Source: an uncultured Lachnospiraceae bacterium (lineage in GTDB: Bacteria; Bacillota; Clostridia; Lachnospirales; Lachnospiraceae). From it: DNA of 64,000 nucleotides. The stretch spans positions 1 through 64,000 of the forward strand of contig CALZBR010000011.1 of the NCBI GenBank assembly GCA_945621435.1, read 5' to 3'. Within the stretch, counting starts at the first letter, position 1. Every line of letters begins with the position of its first letter. This document shows positions 49,532 to 58,764 of the stretch, one piece after another. Made by a program: the position numbers and the translations under genes. The notes beneath the pieces were generated by a model. The model was not told the origin of the DNA and ran no database searches. It worked only from the letters and a program-made list of their open reading frames with translations.

Positions 49532-50671
49532 ATGGCAGAGAAGAAACGAATGGTAAATCTTGAGCTGTTGCGATGTGTGGCGATGATGATGGTAGTGGTG
49601 CTGCATTTCCTGGGAAAAGGCGGCCTGCTGACCGGAGGGGACAGGAGCCTTTCTGAGGGAGCCGTGGCACTGGATGTCACGGGATATACGGCATGGCTGC
49701 TGGAATCCCTGTGTATTGTGGCTGTTAACGTCTATATGTTGATCAGCGGATATTTTCTATGTACCGGTAGCTTTAAGCTCAGCAGGCTCCTGCAGCTCTG
49801 GCTGCAGCTGGAGGTATATTCCGTGGGGATTGGGGTCATGGCAGCAGCCCTGGGAATCGTAGAAGAGACTGCAGTGGATACGCATTATTATCTTTCGTTG
49901 TTATTCCCTGTATCCATGGGGCATTATTGGTTCATGACTGCTTATGTTTTTCTCTATCTGCTGTTGCCGTTTGTGGGCATGGCAGTGAGAAAAATGAGCA
50001 AAGAACAAATGAAAGCAACTGTTATTATATTATTGGCAGTGTTCTGTATCCTGAAGAGTGTTGTGCCTTTTCGCTTGGAGCAGGACATGAAGGGATATGA
50101 CTGTATCTGGTATCTGTGTGTGTTTGTCATTGCAGCTTATGTGAGAAGATTCGGACTGCCGGTGATACAAAAGAAATGGACTTGTCTCTGTATTTATCTG
50201 GCAGCCAGCCTTCTTGCTTTTGCAGAGGTTATGGTGTTACATGGGATTAACCTTAAGACGGGAAGCCTGAGCTGGATCGTAAATGTCAGTATGGAGTATA
50301 ATCATATCCTTCCCTTGCTGGGAGCCCTTGGACTATTCGGTTTTTTCCTGAATCTTCGTGTTTCTGATAGAGTATCACCTGTTATTAATATTGTGGCTGC
50401 CTGTACTCTTGGGGTTTACCTGTTACATGAGAATCTTGGGCTGCGCTATAGCTGGCAGAATTGGCTTGGCGCTGACAAAGTCAGTGGCGTGGGGAGCCTG
50501 CTGCTGTGGACGGTGGTAGCGGTGGTCACGGTTTTTGTGTGCGGTGTTCTGATAGAGCTGGTACGGAGCCGGATATTTGGATTGCTCCATAAGATGTTGA
50601 AAAAAATCGGATGTTTCAAAAAAATGTTTGAGATGATAGAAAAGGCAGATGGGATATTTAAAGAGGTATAG
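49532..50671 (+). CDS. Membrane acyltransferase (acyltransferase family 3)
   Basis: NLELLRCVAMMMVVVLHFLGKG; about 10 TM segments. Confidence 0.85.
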   Translation: MAEKKRMVNLELLRCVAMMMVVVLHFLGKGGLLTGGDRSLSEGAVALDVTGYTAWLLESLCIVAVNVYMLISGYFLCTGSFKLSRLLQLWLQLEVYSVGIGVMAAALGIVEETAVDTHYYLSLLFPVSMGHYWFMTAYVFLYLLLPFVGMAVRKMSKEQMKATVIILLAVFCILKSVVPFRLEQDMKGYDCIWYLCVFVIAAYVRRFGLPVIQKKWTCLCIYLAASLLAFAEVMVLHGINLKTGSLSWIVNVSMEYNHILPLLGALGLFGFFLNLRVSDRVSPVINIVAACTLGVYLLHENLGLRYSWQNWLGADKVSGVGSLLLWTVVAVVTVFVCGVLIELVRSRIFGLLHKMLKKIGCFKKMFEMIEKADGIFKEV

Positions 50672-50739
50672 CAGGGCGGGGACGATATTATGTAATCATA
50701 TGTATGCCCGGATAGTCGACCGGTAAGTACAAGTAAAGA

Positions 50740-50773
50740 AGGTCTGCAGCTTATAAAAGCTGCAGACCTTTTT
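50740..50773. terminator. Bidirectional terminator overlapping the asnA stop codon
   Basis: AGGTCTGCAGCTT...AAGCTGCAGACCT perfect 13-bp stem with flanking T-rich runs on both strands. Confidence 0.85.
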
Positions 50774-51761
50774 CTTCGGCCATTTTCATTACTTCCTCAG
50801 GCCAGAGGGAACATTGTACTTCGCCAATGTGTGCTTTTCTCAGGAAGAACATACAGATCCTGGACTGACCGATACCGCCGCCGATGGTGTAGGGCAGCTC
50901 GCCATTCAGAATGGCCTTGTGGAAAGGCAGTTCGGCACGTTCGGTACAGCCTGCTTTTTCCAGCTGTTCCTTCATTGCCTTTTCATCTACACGGATTCCC
51001 ATACTGGAAAGCTCCAGGGCAATGTCCAGAACAGGGTAATAAACGATGATATCGGCATTTAAAGCCCAGTCATCATAGTCGGGAGCTCTGCCGTCGTGAG
51101 GCTCGCCGTTTTCAAGAAGATCACCGATCTTCATGATACATACCGCACCCTTGGCCTTTGCTATATAGTATTCTCTTTCCTTCGGTGTGTAGTCCGGGAA
51201 CATGTCTGCCAGCTCCTGAGTGGTGATGAAGAAAATCTCCTCGGGAAGGATTTCGGTTATGTAATCATAATGAATGGACATATATTTTTCTGTTTTACGG
51301 AGTACCTTATATACATTGTTGACAGTACTTTTGAGGGTATCCAGGGTGCGCTCTTCACGGGTGATGATCTTTTCCCAGTCCCACTGGTCAACGTATACGG
51401 AATGGATATTGTCGGTCTCCTCATCACGGCGAATGGCGCTCATGTCGGTGTAAAGACCTTCTCCTGCGGAAAAACCGTATTTCTTGAGCGCATAGCGTTT
51501 CCATTTTGCGAGAGATTGTACAATCTCTCCTTCTCTGGCGTTCTGGTATTTGATATCAAAGGTTACGGGACGTTCGATTCCGTTCAGATTATCGTTTAAT
51601 CCGGACTCGGGATCCACGAAAAGCGGAGCCGATACACGCAACAGATGTAAGCGCTCTGCAAGCAGGGTCTGAAAGAAGTCCTTTACCTTTTTGATGGCAA
51701 TCTGTGTGTCGTAGAGATTCAGCTCAGATTTGTAATTTGTCGGTATGGTATGTTTTGACAT
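50751..51761 (-). CDS. asnA: Aspartate-ammonia ligase
   Basis: RLHLLRVSAPLFV, GLNDNLNGIERPV, GGGIGQSRICMF. Confidence 0.95.
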   Translation of the reverse strand: MSKHTIPTNYKSELNLYDTQIAIKKVKDFFQTLLAERLHLLRVSAPLFVDPESGLNDNLNGIERPVTFDIKYQNAREGEIVQSLAKWKRYALKKYGFSAGEGLYTDMSAIRRDEETDNIHSVYVDQWDWEKIITREERTLDTLKSTVNNVYKVLRKTEKYMSIHYDYITEILPEEIFFITTQELADMFPDYTPKEREYYIAKAKGAVCIMKIGDLLENGEPHDGRAPDYDDWALNADIIVYYPVLDIALELSSMGIRVDEKAMKEQLEKAGCTERAELPFHKAILNGELPYTIGGGIGQSRICMFFLRKAHIGEVQCSLWPEEVMKMAEEKGLQLL

Positions 51762-51858
51762 ATGCTTCCTCGTTTCTTTACCATATTTATAGAAAATTCC
51801 ACTTATTATTTAACCGCTTTTTGAAGAATTTTGCAAGATAATTTTTTGAAATCTACAC

Positions 51859-51887
51859 TTGAATAAATCGAATATATGTGCTAATAT
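51859..51887 (+). promoter_or_regulatory. Promoter of the radical-SAM repair pair
   Basis: TTGAAT-N17-TAATAT. Confidence 0.6.
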
Positions 51888-51892
51888 ATAAT

Positions 51893-51906
51893 CGAACAGA
51901 CGTTCT
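51893..51906. promoter_or_regulatory. LexA/SOS box (Bacillus/Clostridium type)
   Basis: CGAACAGACGTTCT matches CGAAC-N4-GTTC; 6 bp downstream of the -10. Confidence 0.7.
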
Positions 51907-51930
51907 TCGACGATGGAGGGGTTAGTCGGA

Positions 51931-52000
51931 CGGATAATGTCTGGCGGATAATGTCTGGTGGATAATGTCTGGCGGATAATGTCTGGTGGATAATGTATGG
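51931..52000. repeat. 14-bp tandem repeat x5 (YGGATAATGTCTGG)
   Basis: Five contiguous copies with C/T alternation at position 1; the last has A instead of C (TGTATGG). Confidence 0.95.
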
Positions 52001-52019
52001 CGGGAGGTTTACGGAAGCA

Positions 52020-53372
52020 ATGGAGTATCTGGTGAATGGCAAAGAGATGTCTCTCATGGATAAACTAAATATACTGACAGATGCAGCCAAATATGACGTG
52101 GCATGTACTTCCAGCGGTGTAGAGCGGCAGGGTAACGGGAAAAGCATCGGCAATTGTGTTGCCTCCGGTATTTGTCACAGCTTTTCCGGTGACGGAAGAT
52201 GTATTTCCCTTTTAAAGATACTGATGACCAATGAGTGTATTTATGACTGTAAGTATTGCAGGAACCGTTGTTCCAATGACGTTCCCAGAGCCACCTTTAC
52301 CCCTGGGGAGATTTGTACTCTGACCATGGAGTTTTATCGAAGGAATTATATTGAGGGTCTGTTTTTGAGCTCCGGAATCATTCAGAATCCAACCATTACC
52401 ATGGAATTGATTTATCGAACTTTGTTTCTCTTGAGATCCCATTACGGATTTAACGGCTACATTCATGTAAAAGCCATTCCTGGAGCGGATCCCGAGATAA
52501 TCCGCAGAACGGGATTTCTTGCAGACAGGATGAGCGTGAATCTGGAGTTGCCGACGGCAGAAGGGTTACACAATCTTGCACCCAACAAACACAGGAAGAC
52601 GATTCTGTCGCCTATGAGACAGATTCAGAATGGTATTCAAGCCAATAAGTACGACCTGGCAGTGTATCGCAATGCACCTAAGTTTGTGGCCGGTGGTCAG
52701 TCTACACAGATGATTATCGGTGCCACACCGGAGAATGATTATCAGATCCTGAATGTTGCAGAGAGCCTGTATGACAAATTTGCATTGAAGAGAGTCTTCT
52801 ATTCTGCTTTTGTGAATGTGACCGGTGACAAAGCCTTACCTGTACTGCAGGGAGGACCACCGCTCCTCAGGGAACACAGGCTGTATCAGGCTGACTGGCT
52901 TTTGCGTTTTTATGGTTTTAAGGCGGCAGAGCTTTTGGATGAAAAACGGCCGTTCTTTAATGTGATGCTTGATCCGAAGGAGGATTGGGCAGTCAGGCAT
53001 TTGGAGTATTTCCCTGTGGAAGTCAACAAAGCACCCATGGAAGTCTTACTTCGGGTGCCCGGAATCGGCGTGACCAGCGCACGCAGGATTGTGGCAGCCA
53101 GACGCAGTGCAGTGCTTACGTTTGCGGATCTCAAGAAGCTCAGGGTAGTTCTGAAACGCGCGTTATTTTTTGTGACCTGTAGTGGTAAGATGATGTACCC
53201 GGTGAAATTAGACGAGGATTACATTATTCGAAACCTCACGGAAGAGAGAGAAAGGATTCAATTCGGAAGCGATGGTATGTCGTTCAGACAGATGTCACTG
53301 TTTGATGACGGAAGCTTTACAAGACCATTGCGGCAGACGGAGATATTACAGGCAGCGGTAGGAGAATTCTGA
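52020..53372 (+). CDS. Putative DNA modification/repair radical SAM protein with helix-hairpin-helix (TIGR03916-type)
   Basis: CIYDCKYCRNRC cluster motif; C-terminal VLLRVPGIGVTSARRIVAAR HhH; ATG at 51993 also in frame. Confidence 0.85.
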   Translation: MEYLVNGKEMSLMDKLNILTDAAKYDVACTSSGVERQGNGKSIGNCVASGICHSFSGDGRCISLLKILMTNECIYDCKYCRNRCSNDVPRATFTPGEICTLTMEFYRRNYIEGLFLSSGIIQNPTITMELIYRTLFLLRSHYGFNGYIHVKAIPGADPEIIRRTGFLADRMSVNLELPTAEGLHNLAPNKHRKTILSPMRQIQNGIQANKYDLAVYRNAPKFVAGGQSTQMIIGATPENDYQILNVAESLYDKFALKRVFYSAFVNVTGDKALPVLQGGPPLLREHRLYQADWLLRFYGFKAAELLDEKRPFFNVMLDPKEDWAVRHLEYFPVEVNKAPMEVLLRVPGIGVTSARRIVAARRSAVLTFADLKKLRVVLKRALFFVTCSGKMMYPVKLDEDYIIRNLTEERERIQFGSDGMSFRQMSLFDDGSFTRPLRQTEILQAAVGEF

Positions 53373-53492
53373 AACTGCCGGGGAGTAGGAGCAGTGGGGC
53401 GTAAAGGGGATGCGGAATTGTCAATACATAGAATCGTCAATACAATGGGATACCTTATGCTATAGGCGGAAGCAATAACGGAGGAATGGGAT

Positions 53493-54248
53493 ATGAAGGT
53501 ATATCGCTGCCAGGATAGCCTGGAGAGTATATTTACTGCAATCTATTGTGCTTATGAAGAAAAATGTGTGCCTGAGGATACCTGTCTGGTTCTTCATGAA
53601 GAACCATTGCTGTTTGCGGAGGATGTGTGGGTCAAAGCGGATTGTACCAAGGTCATAAAGGTGATGGAGGCTCTCAAGCAACGCTTTGGTGAGGAGGACT
53701 ATTTGTTCCTGTGCCTTGCGTTGTCCTCAGGGGATGAAGATAAAGCGCAGGCTGTTTACCGGACGATTGCGCATGGTTTCAGGGGAAAATGCCATCCGGG
53801 ACATCTCTTTGACAGTCTGGCAGATGATTATGTGCTGAAAGCCTTTACTCTGGCCAGAAATGCTGAAAGAGAAGTCCATCATCTGAAGGGTTTCCTGCGT
53901 TTTCAGGAGTTGGAAAACGGAATCCTGTATGCTAAGATCGGTCCGGTAAACAATGTGGTTACCTTTTTGATGCCGCACTTTGCGGACCGGTTACCGGTAG
54001 AGGATTTTGTGATCTATGATGACAAAAGGAACTTTTTTGCCATACATCCGGTGGGAAAACAGTGGTATTTGCTTTCCGGGGAGAATTTGGAGGAGCCGGA
54101 GTTGAGATTTTCTGCCGCAGAAATTAAATATCGGGAGTTATTCTTACGGTTTTGCAGTTCAATTACGATACAAGAGAGGAAAAATACAGATTTACAGAGG
54201 AATCTGTGCCCCTTGAGGTTTCAGAAATATATGGTAGAATTTTCCTGA
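53493..54248 (+). CDS. DUF4130 protein (TIGR03915-type probable DNA metabolism protein)
   Basis: YRCQDSLESIFTAIYCAYE start; HHLKGFLRFQELENGILYAKIGPVNNVV...PHFADRLP; partner of the radical SAM gene. Confidence 0.85.
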   Translation: MKVYRCQDSLESIFTAIYCAYEEKCVPEDTCLVLHEEPLLFAEDVWVKADCTKVIKVMEALKQRFGEEDYLFLCLALSSGDEDKAQAVYRTIAHGFRGKCHPGHLFDSLADDYVLKAFTLARNAEREVHHLKGFLRFQELENGILYAKIGPVNNVVTFLMPHFADRLPVEDFVIYDDKRNFFAIHPVGKQWYLLSGENLEEPELRFSAAEIKYRELFLRFCSSITIQERKNTDLQRNLCPLRFQKYMVEFS

Positions 54249-54478
54249 TTATACAACAAAATGTGATTTTACACATTATCGTAATAAAGAATATATTGTG
54301 CAAAATATATAAGAGCATAGTGCATTACATAGAATCGGAGTACAAATCATACAAATCTTTTTCAGGGTGTGCAGGATAGTACAAATCATGCAAAAAAAAT
54401 ACATTTACTTTTGGTATTATTTGCATATAATTGTAAATTAAATAAAATAACATCTTAGAAAAAGAAAGGATGGTCAAT

Positions 54479-54703
54479 ATGGTCAAGTATATTCGCTTAA
54501 CACAAGATGATGTTCAGAGTTTTGTAAATGTAACCTCCAAATGTGATTTTGACATTGATATTTCCTATAATAGATATAAAGTAGATGCAAAATCATTTTT
54601 AGGAGTATACGGCATGGATTTTCAGAGACCTCTGAAGGTATCCTATGACGGATACAACCAGGAACTGGAAGAGCTGCTCAAGAAATTCGCTGTTGCCTGT
54701 TAA
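54479..54703 (+). CDS. HPr-like small protein
   Basis: Short protein with HPr-fold-like FVNVTSKCDFDIDISYNRYKVDAKSFLGVYGMDF; no regular active-site His. Confidence 0.55.
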   Translation: MVKYIRLTQDDVQSFVNVTSKCDFDIDISYNRYKVDAKSFLGVYGMDFQRPLKVSYDGYNQELEELLKKFAVAC

Positions 54704-54757
54704 GAAATTCGAAGCAACAGGTTTGTTTGAAAGAAGAATCAGAACAATAAACGGAAG

Positions 54758-54802
54758 AACTCCCTGTGAGAGACAGATTACTGTCTTCATGGGGAGTTTT
54801 TC
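54758..54802 (+). terminator. Intrinsic terminator
   Basis: AACTCCC...GACAG-atta-CTGTC...GGGAGTT-TTTT. Confidence 0.7.
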
Positions 54803-54918
54803 TCTGCTCAGGCAAATATTCGTTTTTTGTTTATTTTTTGTATGTTTTTATATAGCAATTGACATATACCATCCTGATTGATACACTAATCTCATAAATG
54901 AGAATAGTGGAGGGAGAT

Positions 54919-55356
54919 ATGAATAAACATACAACTCTTTTAGATCCTATCTCAAACCAGATTATCCGGCTGCTCAGGGTAAAAGGACCAATGACGGCGA
55001 AAGAATTATTGAAATCCAATCTCGATGTATCAAGGGCCACCCTATATAGAAAAATGGAGAAGATGCTATCGTTAGAGATAGTTGATGTTTCCGAGACTAA
55101 TATTGTGAGAGGACAGATAGAGAAAAAGTACTGTATCAAAGATTTCGCACCATCGGAGCAGAACGGTAACAGAGAGAGAGACGAATTGGTTATGCTAAAT
55201 TACAATGTTTCTCTTACCGACGAAGATTATAGTCAGATGATTAAAGATGTGATGACTGTGATAGACAAGTATCAAATGAAAAACAGTAAAGAAACGAAAG
55301 TCAGAAGTCTTTGTTTTCTGTCAACACCTGCGGAGGAGTTGGAAAATAAAGATTAA
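54919..55356 (+). CDS. HTH transcriptional regulator (ArsR-like winged helix)
   Basis: ISNQIIRLLRVKGPMTAKELLKSNLDVSRATLYRKMEKM. Confidence 0.75.
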   Translation: MNKHTTLLDPISNQIIRLLRVKGPMTAKELLKSNLDVSRATLYRKMEKMLSLEIVDVSETNIVRGQIEKKYCIKDFAPSEQNGNRERDELVMLNYNVSLTDEDYSQMIKDVMTVIDKYQMKNSKETKVRSLCFLSTPAEELENKD

Positions 55357-55425
55357 CATTTGTGAAATAGAATTCGTTGCTGTGGATGTATAAGATTTTG
55401 TTAACAGAGGTGACAAAGGAGCATT

Positions 55426-58131
55426 ATGGCAGGAGATGAGACAAGGAAGAAAGTAAATATTGAAACAGGATCTTCCACGAGAAGAACACCTGCAGATAAT
55501 ACGGATACCAGGGTGGAAATGGCGCTTGGTGATATCCATATCTCGGTACGCGGATTGGTAGAATTTGTTCTGCGGCATGGAGACATTGATAACAGGCATC
55601 AGGTTTCACCGGACAGTGCCATGCAGGAAGGAAGCCGTATCCACCGGATGATCCAGAAGCGTATGGGAGGAGAGTATCAGCCGGAAGTTCCACTGAAAAT
55701 ATCCTTTGAAGAAGAGGGTTACACGTTGACGGTGGAGGGCAGGGCAGATGGTATCATTCATCAGGACGGCAGAGTCATTATCGACGAAATAAAAGGGACT
55801 TATCGGGATCCGGCAAGGCTCAGGGAGCCGGTACCGGAGCATATTGCACAGGCCAAATGCTACGCATACATCTATAGTTTACAGCAAAATCTTGAGGAGA
55901 TTCAGGTCAGAATGACCTATTGCCATATTCCCACCGAAGATTTGAGGTATTTTTATGGGGACTATACCTTTCAGGAGCTGGAAGAATGGTTTCTGCAGTT
56001 GATTGCTGCATATCGAAAGTGGGCAGATTATGCTTGGAAATGGAAGGGGCTCAGACAGGCTTCCATTATCGGACTGCAGTTTCCTTTTCCTTATCGCGAG
56101 GGTCAGGGTGATTTAGTCGGAGCGGTGTACAGAACCATATATCACAAAAAAAAGCTGTTTCTGGAGGCACCTACGGGTGTCGGCAAGACGATATCTACGG
56201 TCTATCCTGCGATTCAGGCCATGGGACAGGGAATGGGAGAGCGGCTGTTCTATCTTACGGCCAAAACCATTACTCGAACAGTCGCAGAAGATACCATTGA
56301 ATTACTCAGGGAAAAAGGACTCAGGTTTAAAAGCGTTATTCTTACGGCAAAAGAGAAAATATGTTTTATGGAAGAAACACAGTGCAATCCGGAGTATTGT
56401 CCTTATGCAAGAGGTCATTATGATAGAATCAATTCTGCTATTTATGATTTGCTGACCTCCAGTGAGAGTTTTAGCAGGGAAAAGATTGAAGAATATGCTC
56501 AAAAGCACCGGGTTTGTCCCTTTGAAATGTGTCTGGATATGAGTCTGTTTGCAGATGCTGTTATCTGTGATTATAATTATCTGTTTAATCCGCACGTCTA
56601 TTTGAAACGGTTCTTCGGAGAGGGAGTGAATGGCAGCTATCTCTTCCTGATTGACGAGGCACACAATCTGTTAGAGCGCGGTAGAGAAATGTACAGTGCC
56701 GTTTTGTGGAAGGAACAATTCCTGGAGTTGCGCAGAGAATTGAAAAAGACAATAGTGTCAGAAGTGACGATTGCTAAGAAATCCAAGCAAGTGGAGGGGC
56801 AATTGACACTTGATATGACATCGGATTCAACAGAGCTGCTCAAAGATTCAGAGGATAACTGGGATGAAGAAACAGATGTTATTGAAAATAATAACCTTGA
56901 TTATGAGAAAACTTTGAAGGGGAAAAACCAGGGAAGAAGTACACTGGTTCGTCAGGGATATGCGGATAAGATTATATACCATCTGGAAAGGTGTAATAAA
57001 GAAATGCTGGCAATGAAGCGGGAATGCGAGCAGGCAAATGTCGTTCAGGAGATTGATTCCCTGATTCAACCCTTGCTCAGGCTTCAGAGTGCAATGGATG
57101 ATTATCTTGAAGAACAGGAAGAGGAGCAGCTTCCGGTAAGAGATTACCTGTTGGATTTTTACTTTGAAGTAAACCATTTCCTGCAGATTTATGAATTGGT
57201 TGACGATAATTATGTGAAATATTCCCAGATGTGTGACGATGGCAGTTTCATGGTAAAGCTTTTTTGTGTGAATCCCGCGGAAAACCTGCGCCGGTGTATG
57301 CAGCGTGGGCGAAGCACCATTCTTTTTTCTGCTACCTTTCTGCCCATACAATACTATAAGAAGCTTCTGGGCGGTGAGGTGGAAGATTATGAAATCTACG
57401 CAAAATCGGTATTCCATCAAGAAAAACGCATGTTATTGATTGCCGAGGATGTGACTAGTAAGTATTCCAGACGCTCACAAAATGAATACCGAAATATTGC
57501 CCGTTATATCGAAGAAATCGTGAAAAACAGGCATGGTAATTATATGGTATTTTGTCCCTCATACAGCTTCCTGCAGATCATCTATCAGATTTATACGGAG
57601 GAATATGGCGGGGAACAGAGGGAATGTATAATTCAAAGTGAAGCTATGAGTGAGGAGGAAAGAGAAAGCTTCCTGGGACGTTTCAGAGGCAATGCTGAGC
57701 TCGATTTACAGGCAGATATAGCGATGGAGATTGAAGAGGAAGATACCGTATTGATTGGCTTCTGTGTTCTCGGCGGCATCTTTAGCGAAGGAATCGATCT
57801 GAAGAAGGACAGCCTGATAGGTGCTATCATTGTTGGCACAGGTCTGCCCCAGGTATGCTTTGAGAGAGAACTGTTGAAAGGTTATTTTGAGGATGGAGGG
57901 GAGAATGGGTTTGATTATTCCTATCGATACCCGGGAATGAATAAGGTGCTTCAGGCGGCAGGCAGAGTGATCAGAACAGTAGAGGATGTGGGAATCATTG
58001 CCCTCCTGGACGAGCGGTTTTTACAGCCAGCTTATCGTAGAATGTTTCCCAGAGAGTGGGAACAGTTTGAAATTGTCAGGTTGGATACGGTTTCAAAACG
58101 GGTGGAACGTTTTTGGGATGAATGGCTCTAA
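55426..58131 (+). CDS. DinG/XPD-family helicase with N-terminal PD-(D/E)XK-like nuclease region
   Basis: EAPTGVGKTISTVYPAI, LIDEAHNL DEAH box, four-Cys Fe-S region (C-FMEETQ-C-NPEY-C...C), VIIDEIKGTY; HIAQAKCYAYIY nuclease-like motif. Confidence 0.85.
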   Translation: MAGDETRKKVNIETGSSTRRTPADNTDTRVEMALGDIHISVRGLVEFVLRHGDIDNRHQVSPDSAMQEGSRIHRMIQKRMGGEYQPEVPLKISFEEEGYTLTVEGRADGIIHQDGRVIIDEIKGTYRDPARLREPVPEHIAQAKCYAYIYSLQQNLEEIQVRMTYCHIPTEDLRYFYGDYTFQELEEWFLQLIAAYRKWADYAWKWKGLRQASIIGLQFPFPYREGQGDLVGAVYRTIYHKKKLFLEAPTGVGKTISTVYPAIQAMGQGMGERLFYLTAKTITRTVAEDTIELLREKGLRFKSVILTAKEKICFMEETQCNPEYCPYARGHYDRINSAIYDLLTSSESFSREKIEEYAQKHRVCPFEMCLDMSLFADAVICDYNYLFNPHVYLKRFFGEGVNGSYLFLIDEAHNLLERGREMYSAVLWKEQFLELRRELKKTIVSEVTIAKKSKQVEGQLTLDMTSDSTELLKDSEDNWDEETDVIENNNLDYEKTLKGKNQGRSTLVRQGYADKIIYHLERCNKEMLAMKRECEQANVVQEIDSLIQPLLRLQSAMDDYLEEQEEEQLPVRDYLLDFYFEVNHFLQIYELVDDNYVKYSQMCDDGSFMVKLFCVNPAENLRRCMQRGRSTILFSATFLPIQYYKKLLGGEVEDYEIYAKSVFHQEKRMLLIAEDVTSKYSRRSQNEYRNIARYIEEIVKNRHGNYMVFCPSYSFLQIIYQIYTEEYGGEQRECIIQSEAMSEEERESFLGRFRGNAELDLQADIAMEIEEEDTVLIGFCVLGGIFSEGIDLKKDSLIGAIIVGTGLPQVCFERELLKGYFEDGGENGFDYSYRYPGMNKVLQAAGRVIRTVEDVGIIALLDERFLQPAYRRMFPREWEQFEIVRLDTVSKRVERFWDEWL

Positions 58132-58355
58132 ATTGATGTAGATGACGTCATTTTCATCTAATATGACACATGTGTATATGTGGATAACTCTGTGGAATAT
58201 CCAAAATAATCAAGTAAATATGAGAAAAATCTGACATTCACGTATAAAATGAAAAATGCAAGAAATATGCAAGTTAGAAATGGAGCGTCATGTCAACACG
58301 CAGGTAGTTTAATAATAATAACACGCGTAATGTAAACAGGAATCTTAAATAAATG

Positions 58356-58384
58356 TTGACATATAATATTATACGGCGTATAGT
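58356..58384 (+). promoter_or_regulatory. Promoter of PadR operon
   Basis: TTGACA-N17-TATAGT. Confidence 0.8.
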
Positions 58385-58423
58385 ATCGATGTACGGATGC
58401 TATATGCCGTATAATATTATACA
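58363..58423. promoter_or_regulatory. Long inverted repeat, likely PadR operator
   Basis: ataatattatacggcgtatagtatc ... gatgctatatgccgtataatattat, arms about 25 bp with 2 mismatches. Confidence 0.75.
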
Positions 58424-58440
58424 GAAAAGAGGCTAGATAT

Positions 58441-58764
58441 ATGGTTTTTAACACAGGAGCCACACTCCTGGATGCCATAGTGCTTGCGGTAGTGTCAAAG
58501 GAACCGGAGGGTACCTACGGTTATAAGATCACACAGGACGTCCGGCAGGTTATTGAGCTGTCGGAATCCACACTTTATCCGGTTCTTCGGAGACTGCAGA
58601 AGGATGAATGTCTGGAGGTATATGACTTGGAATGCGGGGGACGAAACAGGAGATATTACAGAGTCACTGCCAGAGGATGGGCACAGCTTAGTCTGTACAA
58701 GAGTGAGTGGCAGAGCTATTCGGAGAAAATCACAGGACTTTTTGAGGGGAGGATTGAAAAATGA
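58441..58764 (+). CDS. PadR family transcriptional regulator
   Basis: YGYKITQDVRQVIELSESTLYPVLRRLQKD. Confidence 0.93.
   Translation: MVFNTGATLLDAIVLAVVSKEPEGTYGYKITQDVRQVIELSESTLYPVLRRLQKDECLEVYDLECGGRNRRYYRVTARGWAQLSLYKSEWQSYSEKITGLFEGRIEK

Noticed and set aside
51762-51890. T-box or riboswitch leader for asnA
   Set aside because: No T-box motif (no TGGNACC-like sequence) and the divergent promoter/SOS box occupies the region.
51931-52000. CRISPR array
   Set aside because: 14-bp units are contiguous without spacers and no cas genes are nearby.
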